Shown piece by piece: positions 47,115 through 61,795 of a stretch of DNA of 64,000 nt (positions within the stretch are counted from its first letter, which is position 1; every line of letters begins with the position of its first letter). The notes beneath the pieces were generated by a model, which saw only the letters and a list, made by a program, of their open reading frames with translations, searched no databases and had not been told where the DNA came from. The position numbers were made by a program, and so were the translations under genes. The DNA comes from Fomitopsis serialis (lineage: Eukaryota; Basidiomycota; Agaricomycetes; Polyporales; Fomitopsidaceae), in assembly GCF_022376445.1 (NCBI RefSeq), contig NW_025954983.1:186001-250000 (forward strand), given 5' to 3'.

Positions 47115-47830
47115 GACTGGCGAGAGGTCGTCGTGGTGAACATCACCTCTCAGTACTGCACAATAGTCACATCCGTCTTCAAGATCATAGAATCAGCACC
47201 GTCACGTACTTCATCGAATGCAGGTGACTCTGACTTGACCAAGGAATAGAATCGAAGCATTGGGTTTCTGTCAAGTGCAATCGTTTCCAAAATGCCTTAG
47301 CTCGAGCCTCGCGTCAAACATGTAAGTTGAGTGAATGCCAAAACAAGATGACGGTGAAAGCTGGCCTGGACGTCTGCTAAGTACTTGTGGCAGGAGTTGC
47401 AACGACGCTTATACGCGTCGGTCACGCTCACGTGCACTGTGACATTGGCCGCGTACGCGTTCCTACTAACGCGTTCTCGTGCTACATAGTAGTGTAGTTC
47501 TCCTTCGGCCGCTGCCAGTGGACAACGTAGTACATACGGAATAGCTTCCCGCCACATATCCGATACGGTGCCACAGACAGTGTTCACCTTCGTGTCTCAT
47601 ATCATCTCACAGACAATTCAAACCAATGCATGAATATGCTACAATTAAATTTACATGACAGTATACTCCGGCTAGTCATGGCCGACGCTCTGAGTAAATG
47701 TACAGGTGTCCTGGCTTGAGACGCGCAGCTGCATGAAACAAGCCGTCAAGACAGTGCGGTGAGGCTCAATGAAGGGGAACGACATTACCTTCTGAACCGA
47801 GGTGCACGAATGCGAGCAGACTCGAGCACT
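47115..47830. other. Spacer, nothing recognised
   Basis: About 0.7 kb lies between the GFA gene and the first mini-protein gene. It contains no supported feature. Confidence 0.35.
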
Positions 47831-47988
47831 TTACTTGCTCTTCGGGGGCTCAGCGCAGCCGCACGTCGGCCACGCGCAGGAGCCGCCGTTCTTCTCGGTA
47901 GTAGCGCACTTTACGGTGTCCTACGCACGGAGCATCCAGTCAGTGGTTGAACGCTTCTATCGCACGAATGGGTAGTACTCACAGACAT
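47831..47988 (-). CDS. Cys-rich 31-residue mini-protein (copy 1), metallothionein-like
   Basis: Exon 1 is only ATGTCT (47983-47988). The intron 47921-47982 has GTGAGT and TAG ends, and exon 2 is 47831-47920. The product has 31 residues: MSDTVKC, then TTEKNGGSC, AWPTCGCAEPPKSK. Cys lies at 7, 17, 22 and 24 (C-x9-C-x4-C-x-C). There is no signal peptide, no membrane segment and no CaaX ending, so a small cytosolic metal-binding peptide is the best guess; this is inference, as four Cys are few for a metallothionein. Two further copies lie at 49326 and 50583. Differences are mostly conservative (TT for NV, A for S, T for A) with intron position and all Cys kept, which indicates purifying selection. 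A TATA box lies 58 nt upstream. Confidence 0.75.
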
Positions 47989-48960
47989 TGTGTTCGAGGA
48001 TGTGATAGTAGTCGAAGACTGGGGATGCGACGGTCCCCTCGACGCTCTTTTATAGCGAGGATTGGGTCCTCATCGGATGCTATCGCGTAGCACGCGCAAC
48101 GCCAAGTCAGTTATTGGGCTCCATTTATCTTCCCAATCGCAGCGATCAGGTATGTCGCCAACGCTATTCCCTACACCGTGCCCGAACCCGCGTGCCGCAG
48201 GTAAGCACCTCACCACATCGGCCATTGGACTGACTAACAGGGAGGCACCTTGTCGCTCAACATCGCCTTCACACACCGCTCCGAATTTATTTGGGATAAT
48301 TGGACGCTACTATCAGTCACGATCAGCACCTCTCACCTCCGGACCGACGCATAGCCGTATTGTTCGACGCTCCTGGGGATGTTGTATGCCTCCGCGTCGG
48401 GGGGTGGTGACGTCGGCCGTCGACGCTAACCTGACCATCGATCGCAGCTGCGCACTAGGAGGCAAGTTCTACAGGCGATGGTACCTCGCGCGCATGATCG
48501 ATAGCTGACAATGACATTGGCGCATGGAGAGGAGCGCGGTGTGGATCGGTGGACACCTACTACGTTGAGCAAGTCGTGTAGCTGGAGCAGTCAGCATCGG
48601 GCGCGCAAGAAGATGTACAACGCCGGGTTGTGCTTGCAGAAGACAATTGTGATCTGCGGATTTGATGGGCGTCGACTGCGCGGGGATGTCAGGAGGACCC
48701 ACCTCGCATGGTACCCAATGGAAACAATGTCTTTGGTCAACCTCCGTCGACGACCAAGGGGAACGTGATTCTACACCTCCCGTTTGTCCACGAGTTCGAT
48801 GCATTCCGTGAGAGTATTGCCCACGGAACGTAACCTTCTCCATCTACGAAGATGTGAGTACCTGACCTTCTCTCGCATTCCCACCGACAACGGATGGTTT
48901 GTATTCTTTGTCAGGCCTAGAGCCAACCCCCCTGGTCTGGACAGGCCGTCCAGTCGGTAT
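47989..48960. other. Possible hidden gene with coding-like stretches
   Basis: Apart from the mini-protein promoter, this segment contains plus-strand stretches that read like protein. GGTLSLNIAFTHRSEFIWDN, then WTLLSVTIS, lies at 48240-48350. GNVILHLPFVHEFDAFRESI lies at 48760-48830, followed in another frame by VTFSIYEDV. I could not join them into one gene or recognise a family. Confidence 0.3.
48047..48054 (-). promoter_or_regulatory. TATA box of mini-protein copy 1
   Basis: TATAAAAG on the minus strand lies 58 nt upstream of the ATG at 47988. A shared leader motif CGACTACTA occurs between it and the ATG. Confidence 0.65.
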
Positions 48961-49258
48961 CACCTCTTGAATAGTAGGTGTTGTTCTACAAGTGCTCAGA
49001 TCAGCTACGCCCGCAAGGAACAATTTGACAGAGGTCTGCCCGTACCAGGTAGCGCCATCACTTCCAACGGTACAACTCCGTCGCGTTGAATTGCGACCCC
49101 ACAGCGCGGAGACACCTGTGCAACGTGCTGGCCAATAGAGCAGCGATGATAACGCCAGTTGCATAGCATGGTTGGGGAACAGCCGCGCCTGGACGAAGGG
49201 GCGAATGGTCGCCCGTGCATTTGGTGACGCCCGGCTCGGAGCCCGGCTTGTGTCCTTG
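48961..49258. other. Spacer upstream of mini-protein copy 2
   Basis: No gene recognised. The string CGCCCGGCT near 49228 also occurs near 50500, upstream of copy 3. Confidence 0.35.
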
Positions 49259-49265
49259 TATAAAG
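49259..49265 (+). promoter_or_regulatory. TATA box of mini-protein copy 2
   Basis: TATAAAG lies 61-67 nt upstream of the ATG at 49326; the related leader motif CGACTAC follows. Confidence 0.6.
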
Positions 49266-49325
49266 AGTCGCTACTGAGAATTGCTGGACTCCAGTCACCG
49301 ACTACAATCTACATCCGCTATCATC

Positions 49326-49509
49326 ATGTCTGTGAGTAGCACACCCGACGACTTGCACTGCACAGGATACTTACCAGATATCGTAGGACACCGTCAAGTG
49401 CGCTAACGTTGAGAAGAACGGCGGGACCTGCTCCTGGCCGGCATGCGGCTGCGCTGAGCCCCGAAGAGCAAGTGATCGCACTCATGTCCTCTACCGCACC
49501 ATAGCGTAG
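49326..49509 (+). CDS. Cys-rich mini-protein (copy 2), shifted C-terminus
   Basis: Same structure as the other copies: ATGTCT exon (49326-49331), intron 49332-49386, second exon from 49387. It keeps Cys 7, 17, 22 and 24 (VEKNGGTC, SWPACGCAEP). The C-run at 49459-49462 has four bases where the other copies have five. The frame then leaves PPKSK-stop and runs for about 15 residues to TAG at 49507-49509. With one C restored it would end at a TGA at 49473-49475 and encode the standard 31 residues. All four Cys precede the shift, so even the shifted form could fold. An assembly error is likely given the pattern elsewhere. Confidence 0.65.
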
Positions 49510-50514
49510 GTAGGCTTGCTTCTGTGCATGCAGTGGAGACATGGTACTTATGACGTTCTTTGGATAGGCAGCTATGGTCGGGTTGATTGTGTGTGGTCTT
49601 GTACGAGGAGTCGTCATGTAGTACAGCGAAAATACACGGATTTTCCTGTTTCTTGCCCGGTCCGAGAGAAGCAAGCAGTGATTCTAAGTTACCCTCTGTC
49701 CTATAGGATATTGAGTTGCTTTCCCGGTTTATCTGCAAAGAACAGCAACTCGGAACCTACTCAATAGCCATTCAAAGCATCCATCAACCGGCGCTACAAA
49801 CGCGTAAGCGATGTTGAGAACCCAACCTCGGTGACGAATACGACCGATCAGCTCCTCTCGGATGCGGGAAGTTTCTGTAAGGCCCTCTGCATCCTCTGAA
49901 GCGACGGAGAACATTGTCCGACAAGCGTGCGTTCTGCATCATATGCATCCCTTCAACGACGACAAATCTGCCGTGTTGGTATGTTCTTTCACAGCGCCTG
50001 TCAGAAAAGCGCCCTTATAAGAGAAATGCGGACGAAGAGACTGGTTGGTGTACTCGCCACGTATGGGTTAGTCTGCGTGGAATCACATTCTGTCAGCTGG
50101 GAAGAATGGCCGACCGGCAATCCGTCAAGATGAGCCGTCCGACAACAACTACCACTGTCCGAGGTGAGCACTATCAGATAAAGGGGCCCGAGACCCACTG
50201 TCGCTGTACGGCAGGTGATACAGTGTGAGGTCCGAGAACGTTGAAGTGCAAGTTCGGGAACAAGAAGCTCCGAGAGGAGCAACAGCGGCCTTCATCAGCC
50301 GAAATGGTTGATTGGGTATTGGTCAGAAGTACCGCAGTCCTGGAGAGATGCCTGGATCGAGAACAACATGACAGAACTTGCAATTGTGATTGGGACCCAC
50401 GTACGCCAATAGAATACTTGACATTAGAATCTCAGCGCCAAATTTGGCTCACAGTCGCCAGTCTTGCGGAGTACGGCTAGACAGCTGACGGGAAAGTACC
50501 GCCCGGCTGCTGCA
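49510..50514. other. Spacer between mini-protein copies 2 and 3
   Basis: One kilobase with no supported gene. Confidence 0.35.
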
Positions 50515-50520
50515 TATAAG
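50515..50520 (+). promoter_or_regulatory. TATA box of mini-protein copy 3
   Basis: TATAAG lies 63-68 nt upstream of the ATG at 50583, with the leader motif CGACTACTA between, as in copy 1. Confidence 0.6.
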
Positions 50521-50582
50521 GTGGGTCCGATGTGGTAGATCGCCAGCAGTCCTCGACTACTACACACCTACACTCGAACATC

Positions 50583-50733
50583 ATGTCTGTGAGTAACAGG
50601 CAAGGCAAGCGACGACGTACACAACACTGACACTCCTCTGTAGGACACCGTGAAGTGCGCTAACGTCGAGAAGAACGGCGGGTCCTGCTCCTGGCCGGCG
50701 TGCGGCTGCGCCGAGCCCCCGAAGAGCAAGTAA
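50583..50733 (+). CDS. Cys-rich 31-residue mini-protein (copy 3), metallothionein-like
   Basis: Intact copy: exon 1 50583-50588 (ATGTCT), intron 50589-50643 (GTGAGT...TAG), exon 2 50644-50733 with TAA at 50731-50733. The protein reads MSDTVKCANVEKNGGSC, then SWPACGCAEPPKSK, with Cys at 7, 17, 22 and 24. The nucleotide sequence of exon 2 is nearly identical to copy 2 and somewhat diverged from copy 1, while the introns differ in sequence but not position. Function is inferred only from composition (possible Zn/Cu/Cd-binding peptide). Confidence 0.8.
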
Positions 50734-52716
50734 GCCCGATGCTACAGTGAAGCGACATGGTATGTTCCCTTGTACCTACGAGATTGAGTTGCCGGCTCAT
50801 CACGCTTCGACCTCGCATTGTAGGATTCTCATGTCGCTGCGTACTTAGCCGGGATGTCCACTGCTGCAGATGCTATGTCGGTCGTCGTATCTATAATGAG
50901 GGAATCCAGATGCATACCAGTTTCATCATCGTACCTCACTGGAAGGTGTAAGAATGCCAGCCAAGCCTGTGTAACACTATCAAGCATCATAACAAGCAGC
51001 GTAGCCTCGCGTCATCGGTTGACATGTCTGGTCTGACACCGGCAATCCGAGATCGCGACCTGGTGCCCCCGGTGTTCCACGAGTGCGAACCTGCGCGAAT
51101 TGGTTTGTGTAATGAGTGCATTCCATCGGAAAAGTGACATCCCTGCCTCACCTACATACCAGCAGGAATGCCGAAATGTCTGAATATTTGCCTTGTACTC
51201 GCAAGTTACCGAGCCTCGCCCGGGTCCGAGTCGTGGTTGGCGTCAAGAATGGTCACGCACACGTGCCGTGACTGAACGTGTCGTGGCTTTGGCGCCGTCC
51301 CTGCGTCCGAGCCTCCAAGTCGTACTTCGCTATCCCCGACGATCATGATGGCTATTATTGAACAGGATCACTAAGACACTCGTCGGGTGCCATGAGAATC
51401 GCCCTCAATGGCCGAGATCTACTGCAGGAAAAATGCATAGCGAAACGTTAGCGATGCCATTCTCGACGGCGTCACATCTAAGGCTCACCTTCGGAGACGA
51501 CTTGTTCTCCATCCGAGGCTCCGAGAGACTCGGAAGGCGTCCTGTGCAACCATGCGAGAATCCCGGAAGCGACGTCTGTAGGCCGTGTCAGCACTGTCCA
51601 AGGCAACGGTGCAGTTTCAATGTGTCTTCATCCTGTTCGTCAAGCTTGAACAATCTTCACGGGCAGCCGCTTGACGCATGCCCCCTCCTGATGCAGACGT
51701 GGCTTGGGAGGTTACGCCCCGTGGTATGCATATCGCCTCCTCGGCTATAGTACTATCATGCTATACGCCATTGTCCTGTATGAATTCGGTCATGCAGCAC
51801 GCACGTTCGGGCTGGGAACACTCACGTCATACGTACTTAGTTCATGCATGTCGCATAAATGTGTAGCGACGCAGGCCGTGCGCGTGAGATCGACGACCAC
51901 TAGTTGTGCGTAGATCCTCGCCAGCATTATGTCCTATCGTTACCGCGAGCTTGCCCAACATAGGTCATTAGGGACATCCCAAGAGTAGCACGACATCGAT
52001 GCGTTGAGACCATTGCGTCAGAGCCGGAGTAGAGACGGCACGGTCCGCCAGTATTGCTACCGCGCACCCTCGATTCGAGGACGAGGCCCGCCGGGGGGCT
52101 GTTCACCGCCACCCCGCGGGCCGCGTCACTGCGGCCAGTCGCACGCACCCTTGAACCTTCTGTAGGCGACGAGCACAGCAGTTATGCATATGGATGATAG
52201 TCTACACGAGAGACTTACTGTAACATTGTACGTTCGACATACAATACATGGCACGAACCAATGCCAACCCTGGTCCATACCCCATACCCGACACAAATAC
52301 AGGGGGAAGAGCGCTGCATCTATAAATTCAGTATGAATATGTTAAAAGTAGGAGACAGAGTAGTACGTGGAGGAATGACGAAATGGCAGGATGGGGAGAG
52401 GGATCTCGCGATAGATACACGACATTACTAATGCATTGTGATGAATGGCATGGATGAGCGCGAGGGATAATGCTACGGGGATGAGATGGGAGGGACAGCA
52501 TCACAATGCAGAGGGTCAAGATGTCGGAGGAAGGGAGATGCGTATGGTTGCATATGGTTGTACATGCGGGAGACCTCCGAAAGCGCTAGACGAAACAAGA
52601 CGAGACGAGGCGAACAGCAACGGAACCACACAGCATTAAGTACTCCTATAGAGTGAGGGACGTGGCACCGCCTGTCCGTGACCATACCTAATGAGGAGGA
52701 AATAGCATAGGCATGT
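50734..52716. other. Gene-poor 2 kb spacer
   Basis: No conserved coding region is supported. The right end (about 52200-52716) is probably the 3' UTR of the minus-strand kinase. A frame near 51700-51910 has a hydrophobic run, but I could not connect it to any gene structure. Confidence 0.4.
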
Positions 52717-54672
52717 TCATTGTTCGTTTGGGACCGTCAGCGCGAAATACGGGTGGGCGAGCGCGTCCCGTACAGATATCCGGAGCGCAGGGTCGAAAGT
52801 CAGCAACCTCTTGACGAGATCGAGGAAGTGTACGTTGATGCCGTCTTTCGGCGGGATGATCTCCTGCTTAGGGAGGCCAATCAGCATATTGTCACGAAGA
52901 ACAGCACCCTTGGTACTAACCTGTAAGCTCCGGCAAGCACGCACGTCCTTCTTGCTCTGCCGCGAGACCTTCGGTTTGGGCCAGTCGAGCTTGCCCTCCT
53001 TAAAGAACTCTGGCTTCGACCGAGCACCTTGCCTTGCGAAGCGGTCTGGCATCTTCCCCATCACCTGCTCCATCATGGCGAGATGCTCGAGATTATCGTG
53101 GGTCTGAAAGAGGGCCATCCCGGTGTAGAACTCCACCAGAATGCATCCCAAAGAGAAGACGTCGCATGGAAATGACCAACCAAGACCTACGACAACAACG
53201 TTAACCCAATGGTCGACGAGAATGTTGAGGTGCGCTTACCAAGAATAATCTCGGGTGCACGATAGTGTCGAGTCGACACGACGTTCGAATGATACTCGTC
53301 TTCGAACGTCGCTGAACCGAAATCGATTAGACGGATATCCGTAGACTTCAGTATCCTCTTTGTTCTTGTTGCTGCAGCATTACGCTGGCACGATGTCAGT
53401 ACAGCGAATGACGCCACATAAAATCAGGACATACTCCTCTGCCCGGTATAGGGATCTGAGCAATCCGATAATCGTTGTTAACCAATAAGATATTCTCCGG
53501 CTTGAGATCGGTGTGGATGAGGTGAAGGTCGTGAAGAACTGTGGAGACATGATCAGAATGAGAACTTGCTATACAGTGCGAAATCACGTACATGCTACAC
53601 TGCCGAGGAGCTGCTTCGCGAATGATTGTATGTGTTGGCGAGGGAACGGTGCGAATTCGTTTTCCTTGAGGAAGTCGTAGACACACATCCCCAGTAGCTC
53701 CGAGACGAGACATATATGGTTACGATGGTCGAACCACTGTATAAGATGGATACATTTGCTGTTACGTGGTGCGCTTGAATAGCTGATCGCGATTCACGGT
53801 TGGGAATACTCACTTGACATTTCTCGGATCTCGCTCCTTTAGCTTCTGGAGGACTCGCACTTCCATCTTACTTGCGTCACGGTACTTTGGGACGGCTCGG
53901 ATGATCTTGATAGCTACTTTCTTATTCGTTTCAGTGTCGACTGCCTCGACCACCTTGCCGAAAGTCCCTTGGCCAAGCAGCCGTACAGTGCGATCTGAGA
54001 AAGAAGTCAGCCACATCGCGCAATAAGTAACAGAAAATCGCGTACAACGACGGTGTATTATGTCGTCGGGCACGACGATGTAGTGGCCTTCCTTGTCGTC
54101 GCAAGAGACCTCTTTCGACGCCTGCCAGAGCTAATCAGCACAACTGCGTCGTCTCGGCCGAAGATGGGACATACCTCATCGACAGTAGCACCACTACCAC
54201 TCGCAATGGACTTGTTCGCAACGAGCTGCTGCAGATGACCTGTGGCGGGCTTCTTCGCGACGGTGCCAGCATCATCAGCGATGTCCCGCCTCCGCTTCTT
54301 CGCGGCAGGCCCTGTGAGCGTGACTGAGGAAACGCTCGTCGACACCGCCTGTGCCTCCTGGGCTGCGCGAGCCCGTGTGCGGATGGGAGCGGAGTACAGC
54401 GGGGGCTGATACGATGCCGAGAACATGTGTGTTGTGGACGGGGACGCCGTCGTGGGTGGGGGAGTGTCGTCGATGACGATGACATCGCGGACCTTGCCGG
54501 CACTGTCGACCTCCTGGACCTCGCTGTAGCTGACGGTGTACTGGTGAGGAGCCCGCTTGCGCTTGCGCGTTGTGGGAGGCGTGGGCATGCCGGTGGAATT
54601 GCCGTTCAGTGGGCGATTGAGGTGGGAATACTGGAGCAGCTGCGGTGCCATGGCGTGCACAGCGGTCTGCAT
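52717..54672 (-). CDS. LAMMER (CLK-type) dual-specificity protein kinase
   Basis: The start at 54672 gives [21 protein letters not shown] basic, disordered N-terminus ([19 protein letters not shown]) follows, then [15 protein letters not shown]. The kinase domain shows the Gly loop [15 protein letters not shown], Lys in [19 protein letters not shown], catalytic [38 protein letters not shown] and [15 protein letters not shown]. The family-defining motif reads [11 protein letters not shown], with Gln in place of the usual Arg. It closes with [21 protein letters not shown] and TGA at 52717-52719. Introns keep frame at every junction checked. LAMMER kinases (Kns1/Lkh1/CLK) phosphorylate splicing factors and transcription regulators. 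Its promoter is shared head-to-head with the MYST gene. Confidence 0.9.
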
Positions 54673-55538
54673 AGCAGTGAGGGTAGTTGTGGACGACGTG
54701 GTGGTAGGAGTTAGAGAGCGAGGGGAGGCAGTTTATCGGGCTGATACACCCAGGACGACGAGTGCAACTGAGCAGGAGACGCTGGCCCACGGAGCCTTAT
54801 TTGTTGTTTGGCTGAGCCACGCCTTCAGCCACTCTTACGAAATCGCCCCTCTGTCGCGACCAGCTGCCCTCGCTGCCCCCAGCGGGCCCAGCGGGCTGCT
54901 AGATGCGCCTCTGCGCGTCCTGCAGCTTGCGCGCGGCGGGGAGACACCACCGCTGGCCAGGGCGGCGCAGGGGAAGCGCACTCGAGTGGCCGCGCTGTGT
55001 TTGCCCAACATGGGCGCCTCGGCGTAGCATGTTCCGCCCTCCCCCAGCTGAGCCACCCGTTCCCTGGCCTGCAGGCCCCGCTGGCGCACCGCTCTCCGAG
55101 CATACCGTCCCAGCATACCTCCCGCTTCGCTGTGCTCTGTTGCTGGGAGAGGTTGGGCAATGCACGGCGCCCAACTGGCCGCCGCGGTCATTCCCGAGTG
55201 TCGATCCCGGCACGTGAACGCTACAGCGGCCGGCTCCAGAGCGCGTGAGGTCGTTCGCTCTCGCGCAGAGCCAGTCATATCTCCCCCATCCGATGCCTAG
55301 ATACGAATTCTCGTAGCGCAGTCAGCGTAGCTAGCGCGAATACAGCATCCCGAACATCCGAATGAGTCGTTGCGCGCTTCGTCGTTCACAGAGACTGCCA
55401 AAAAGGGAACAGTTCCACAGCGCCAAACAAGGCCCAAATAATCTGGATCTAGCTCACCGCCGGGCACGACGACGGCGACGTCTTTCCTTGTCTCTGCACC
55501 CTTAGCAGCCTCCTGAGGCGAGGAGAGTCTTTGCTGCG
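54673..55538. promoter_or_regulatory. Bidirectional promoter region, kinase / acetyltransferase
   Basis: An 866-nt GC-rich interval separates the divergent starts. No TATA box was obvious, as often seen for housekeeping promoters. Long open frames in it reflect GC content and lack conserved motifs. Confidence 0.5.
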
Positions 55539-59744
<4,206 letters not shown>

Positions 59745-60362
59745 ACCATACATGTTTCTATATTATTTTTGCGGTCTGTATTGCGCGGGTCCTGTTGCGT
59801 GTTAGACGGTGTATGATGTACTATACCTGCGTTGATGGTGCTTTCTGTAGTTTATGTCCGGTTTATGCCGACACGTAAAGGTATGCCGAGGTTTGGCAGA
59901 GACGATGACGGTGCGCCGGGAGGCGAGGCGGGGGACCGGAGTCTCTGGTCTGAATAGGTAAGGCCAGGCTAGGGAGACTGTCTGAAACGGAAAGGATGTT
60001 ACTCTCACCCCAATAACAAGTCTTTTTGCTCATACTCACAGGGCCAGAGAAACACCGTTCCTGCGCGCACCACGAAACTATAAACGGCCGGGGGCAGTGA
60101 TACCTGCCGCCTGACTAGGTCACTAGCAAGGTTGGAGACTGCGCTTTTTTGGCCGCTTCTCATGCACTGGTAGGACCAAGCGGCTTCGCACGAGCGATCT
60201 TCTGGGAAGGGGGGAAGGCACGGTGTGGAAGAAGAGTGCAAGCCGAGTGAAAGCGCTCTGACCTTGCAGGGGCAGGTTAAGTACCGCGATGAGATCGCAA
60301 TCTCAGATTCTCTGTTTGACTTGGTGGCGTGAGTGCGAAGATGGCCCGGCGACCTTGGTCAT
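59745..60362. other. 3' region of acetyltransferase gene
   Basis: No gene recognised; AT-rich start just after the stop suggests the 3' UTR and poly(A) region. Confidence 0.4.
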
Positions 60363-60650
60363 CTACTCATCATGATGCACCTGCCAGCCTTGAGTGCCAC
60401 TGGCAGTCCTGACAGCAGAAATATCGGACGGCGCGCTTGGAGAGGCACTGAGAAAGGCGCGGGTGGATTCGGGTGCTGTACCATCTAAACAGACTGATGT
60501 GGTTCCGTGAACGGGAGCCCCACTGATTCCTCCATACGACTCAATCGACTCATCATGCAAGTGTATTCGCATGGTATCACTCAGAGTCGGACGCTCCGCC
60601 AACATCGGATACTCTTGACGGGGCCTTGTTTCCTCACTCGACGTTGACAT
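60363..60650 (-). CDS. Hypothetical 95-residue protein
   Basis: A single uninterrupted frame from ATG 60650 encodes MSTSSEETRPRQEYPMLAER, PTLSDTMRIHLHDESIESYG and a Ser/Ala-rich end. No signal peptide or domain is visible. It may be a real small gene or chance; there is no conserved motif to decide. Confidence 0.25.
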   Translation of the reverse strand: MSTSSEETRPRQEYPMLAERPTLSDTMRIHLHDESIESYGGISGAPVHGTTSVCLDGTAPESTRAFLSASPSAPSDISAVRTASGTQGWQVHHDE

Positions 60651-61627
60651 CGTGCGTCGTACCTGATACAAGACATTGGTAGGGCGGCAGCAGTGTAGCA
60701 AGGGTGGCCACAGCTGTTCTAGAGGTGTTGCACAGTTACACGTTGGGATCAAATAATTACAAAGAGTGCCATGCTAAGTTTTGGATCATTATACCTTTCA
60801 AGTGTCTACCATATCATGTCTTGAGACGGCAAGTTAGCGCTTTGCAAACCCGGGCCACCCTGCAGTAGGAAAGGCTGATGCACTGTCGGAAGGTATTCAG
60901 GTGCAAGCCACACTGGTTCACTTGATTGTGAGGGGATGTCGAGAGAATTGGAACCATCCTACGTCTCGCGAGGAGAGTGCACGCGTAAGTAGCACGTACT
61001 TTGGAGCAATGGTCTGACGCGTCCGGTCACGGTCACGTGACCGCGTTACTCGCGCAAAGATACCGAGGATTCGGGAGGAGCGTGTGGGGACGACTCTGGG
61101 ACGACATTCATCTGCTTGAGTACCAGGATCTGCTTAACCCAATCTCGAACTTGTGTGGACTCATCTCTCGCTGCTACATGTGCGCTACTTCACCTGAAAT
61201 CTTCTATGCGGCATTCCTGGGTTATGTCAGATCAAAGAACTTATACCGCTGCGGTCCGTCGTGTGCAGGTTTCCTCAAGCTGCCCAGCTAGAGACTTATT
61301 ATCACCCTTCTGGGATGATGAACACGACATCAGTACGACATCATGGTGCCCATTTGTGTAGGTTTGTGCGATGATGGAAGCCAGCAGTGGCGACGCGAGG
61401 CAGGCGAGGGCTTCTGCACGCGTGCTATTAATATGCGAGGCGGTCGGGAGCGAATGGGAGGGCGCGTTGGGTGGGGCCCGGCGGTGCGCTGATTGGGCGG
61501 CGGGGACGTCGGCGGGCGTCTGCGGGGGTGGCCAATCGCGTGTGGGGAGGCGGCCTGGCAACGGAGGTGGCCGCGGTCGCTTTCGAAGCCCACGAAGGCC
61601 CCTCGACAAGGCGCAGGCCAGGCGACT
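60651..61627. other. Spacer upstream of aspartic protease
   Basis: No gene supported. The right half (from 61380) becomes GC-rich and contains an inverted CCAAT (GATTGGG) near 61491, likely part of the protease promoter. Confidence 0.4.
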
Positions 61628-61633
61628 TATATA
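61628..61633 (+). promoter_or_regulatory. TATA box of aspartic protease gene
   Basis: TATATA lies about 165 nt upstream of the ATG at 61796, followed by a pyrimidine-rich leader typical of highly expressed fungal genes. Confidence 0.5.
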
Positions 61634-61795
61634 CTCCAGCGTCCGCTATGCTGCTCTGGTTCCCCTCTTCTTCTCTTCATCCTCTTCCCAAGGCCGGGCC
61701 TTCAGCTGTGCTTTCCTTTCTACGGCTGTCCTCTCTTTCCCTGTCCTCTCCGTCCCTGTCAGGTCACAGTCCATCCCCCTCAGGCAGGCCCAGTC

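Noticed and set aside
47831..50733. Mini-proteins as mating pheromone precursors
   Set aside because: They lack the C-terminal CaaX prenylation motif that basidiomycete pheromones require.
47831..50733. Mini-proteins as secreted effectors or hydrophobins
   Set aside because: No signal peptide and only four Cys in a pattern unlike the eight-Cys hydrophobin spacing.
54800..55260. Several 100-160 codon open frames on both strands between kinase and acetyltransferase
   Set aside because: They overlap each other on both strands in GC-rich DNA and show no domain.
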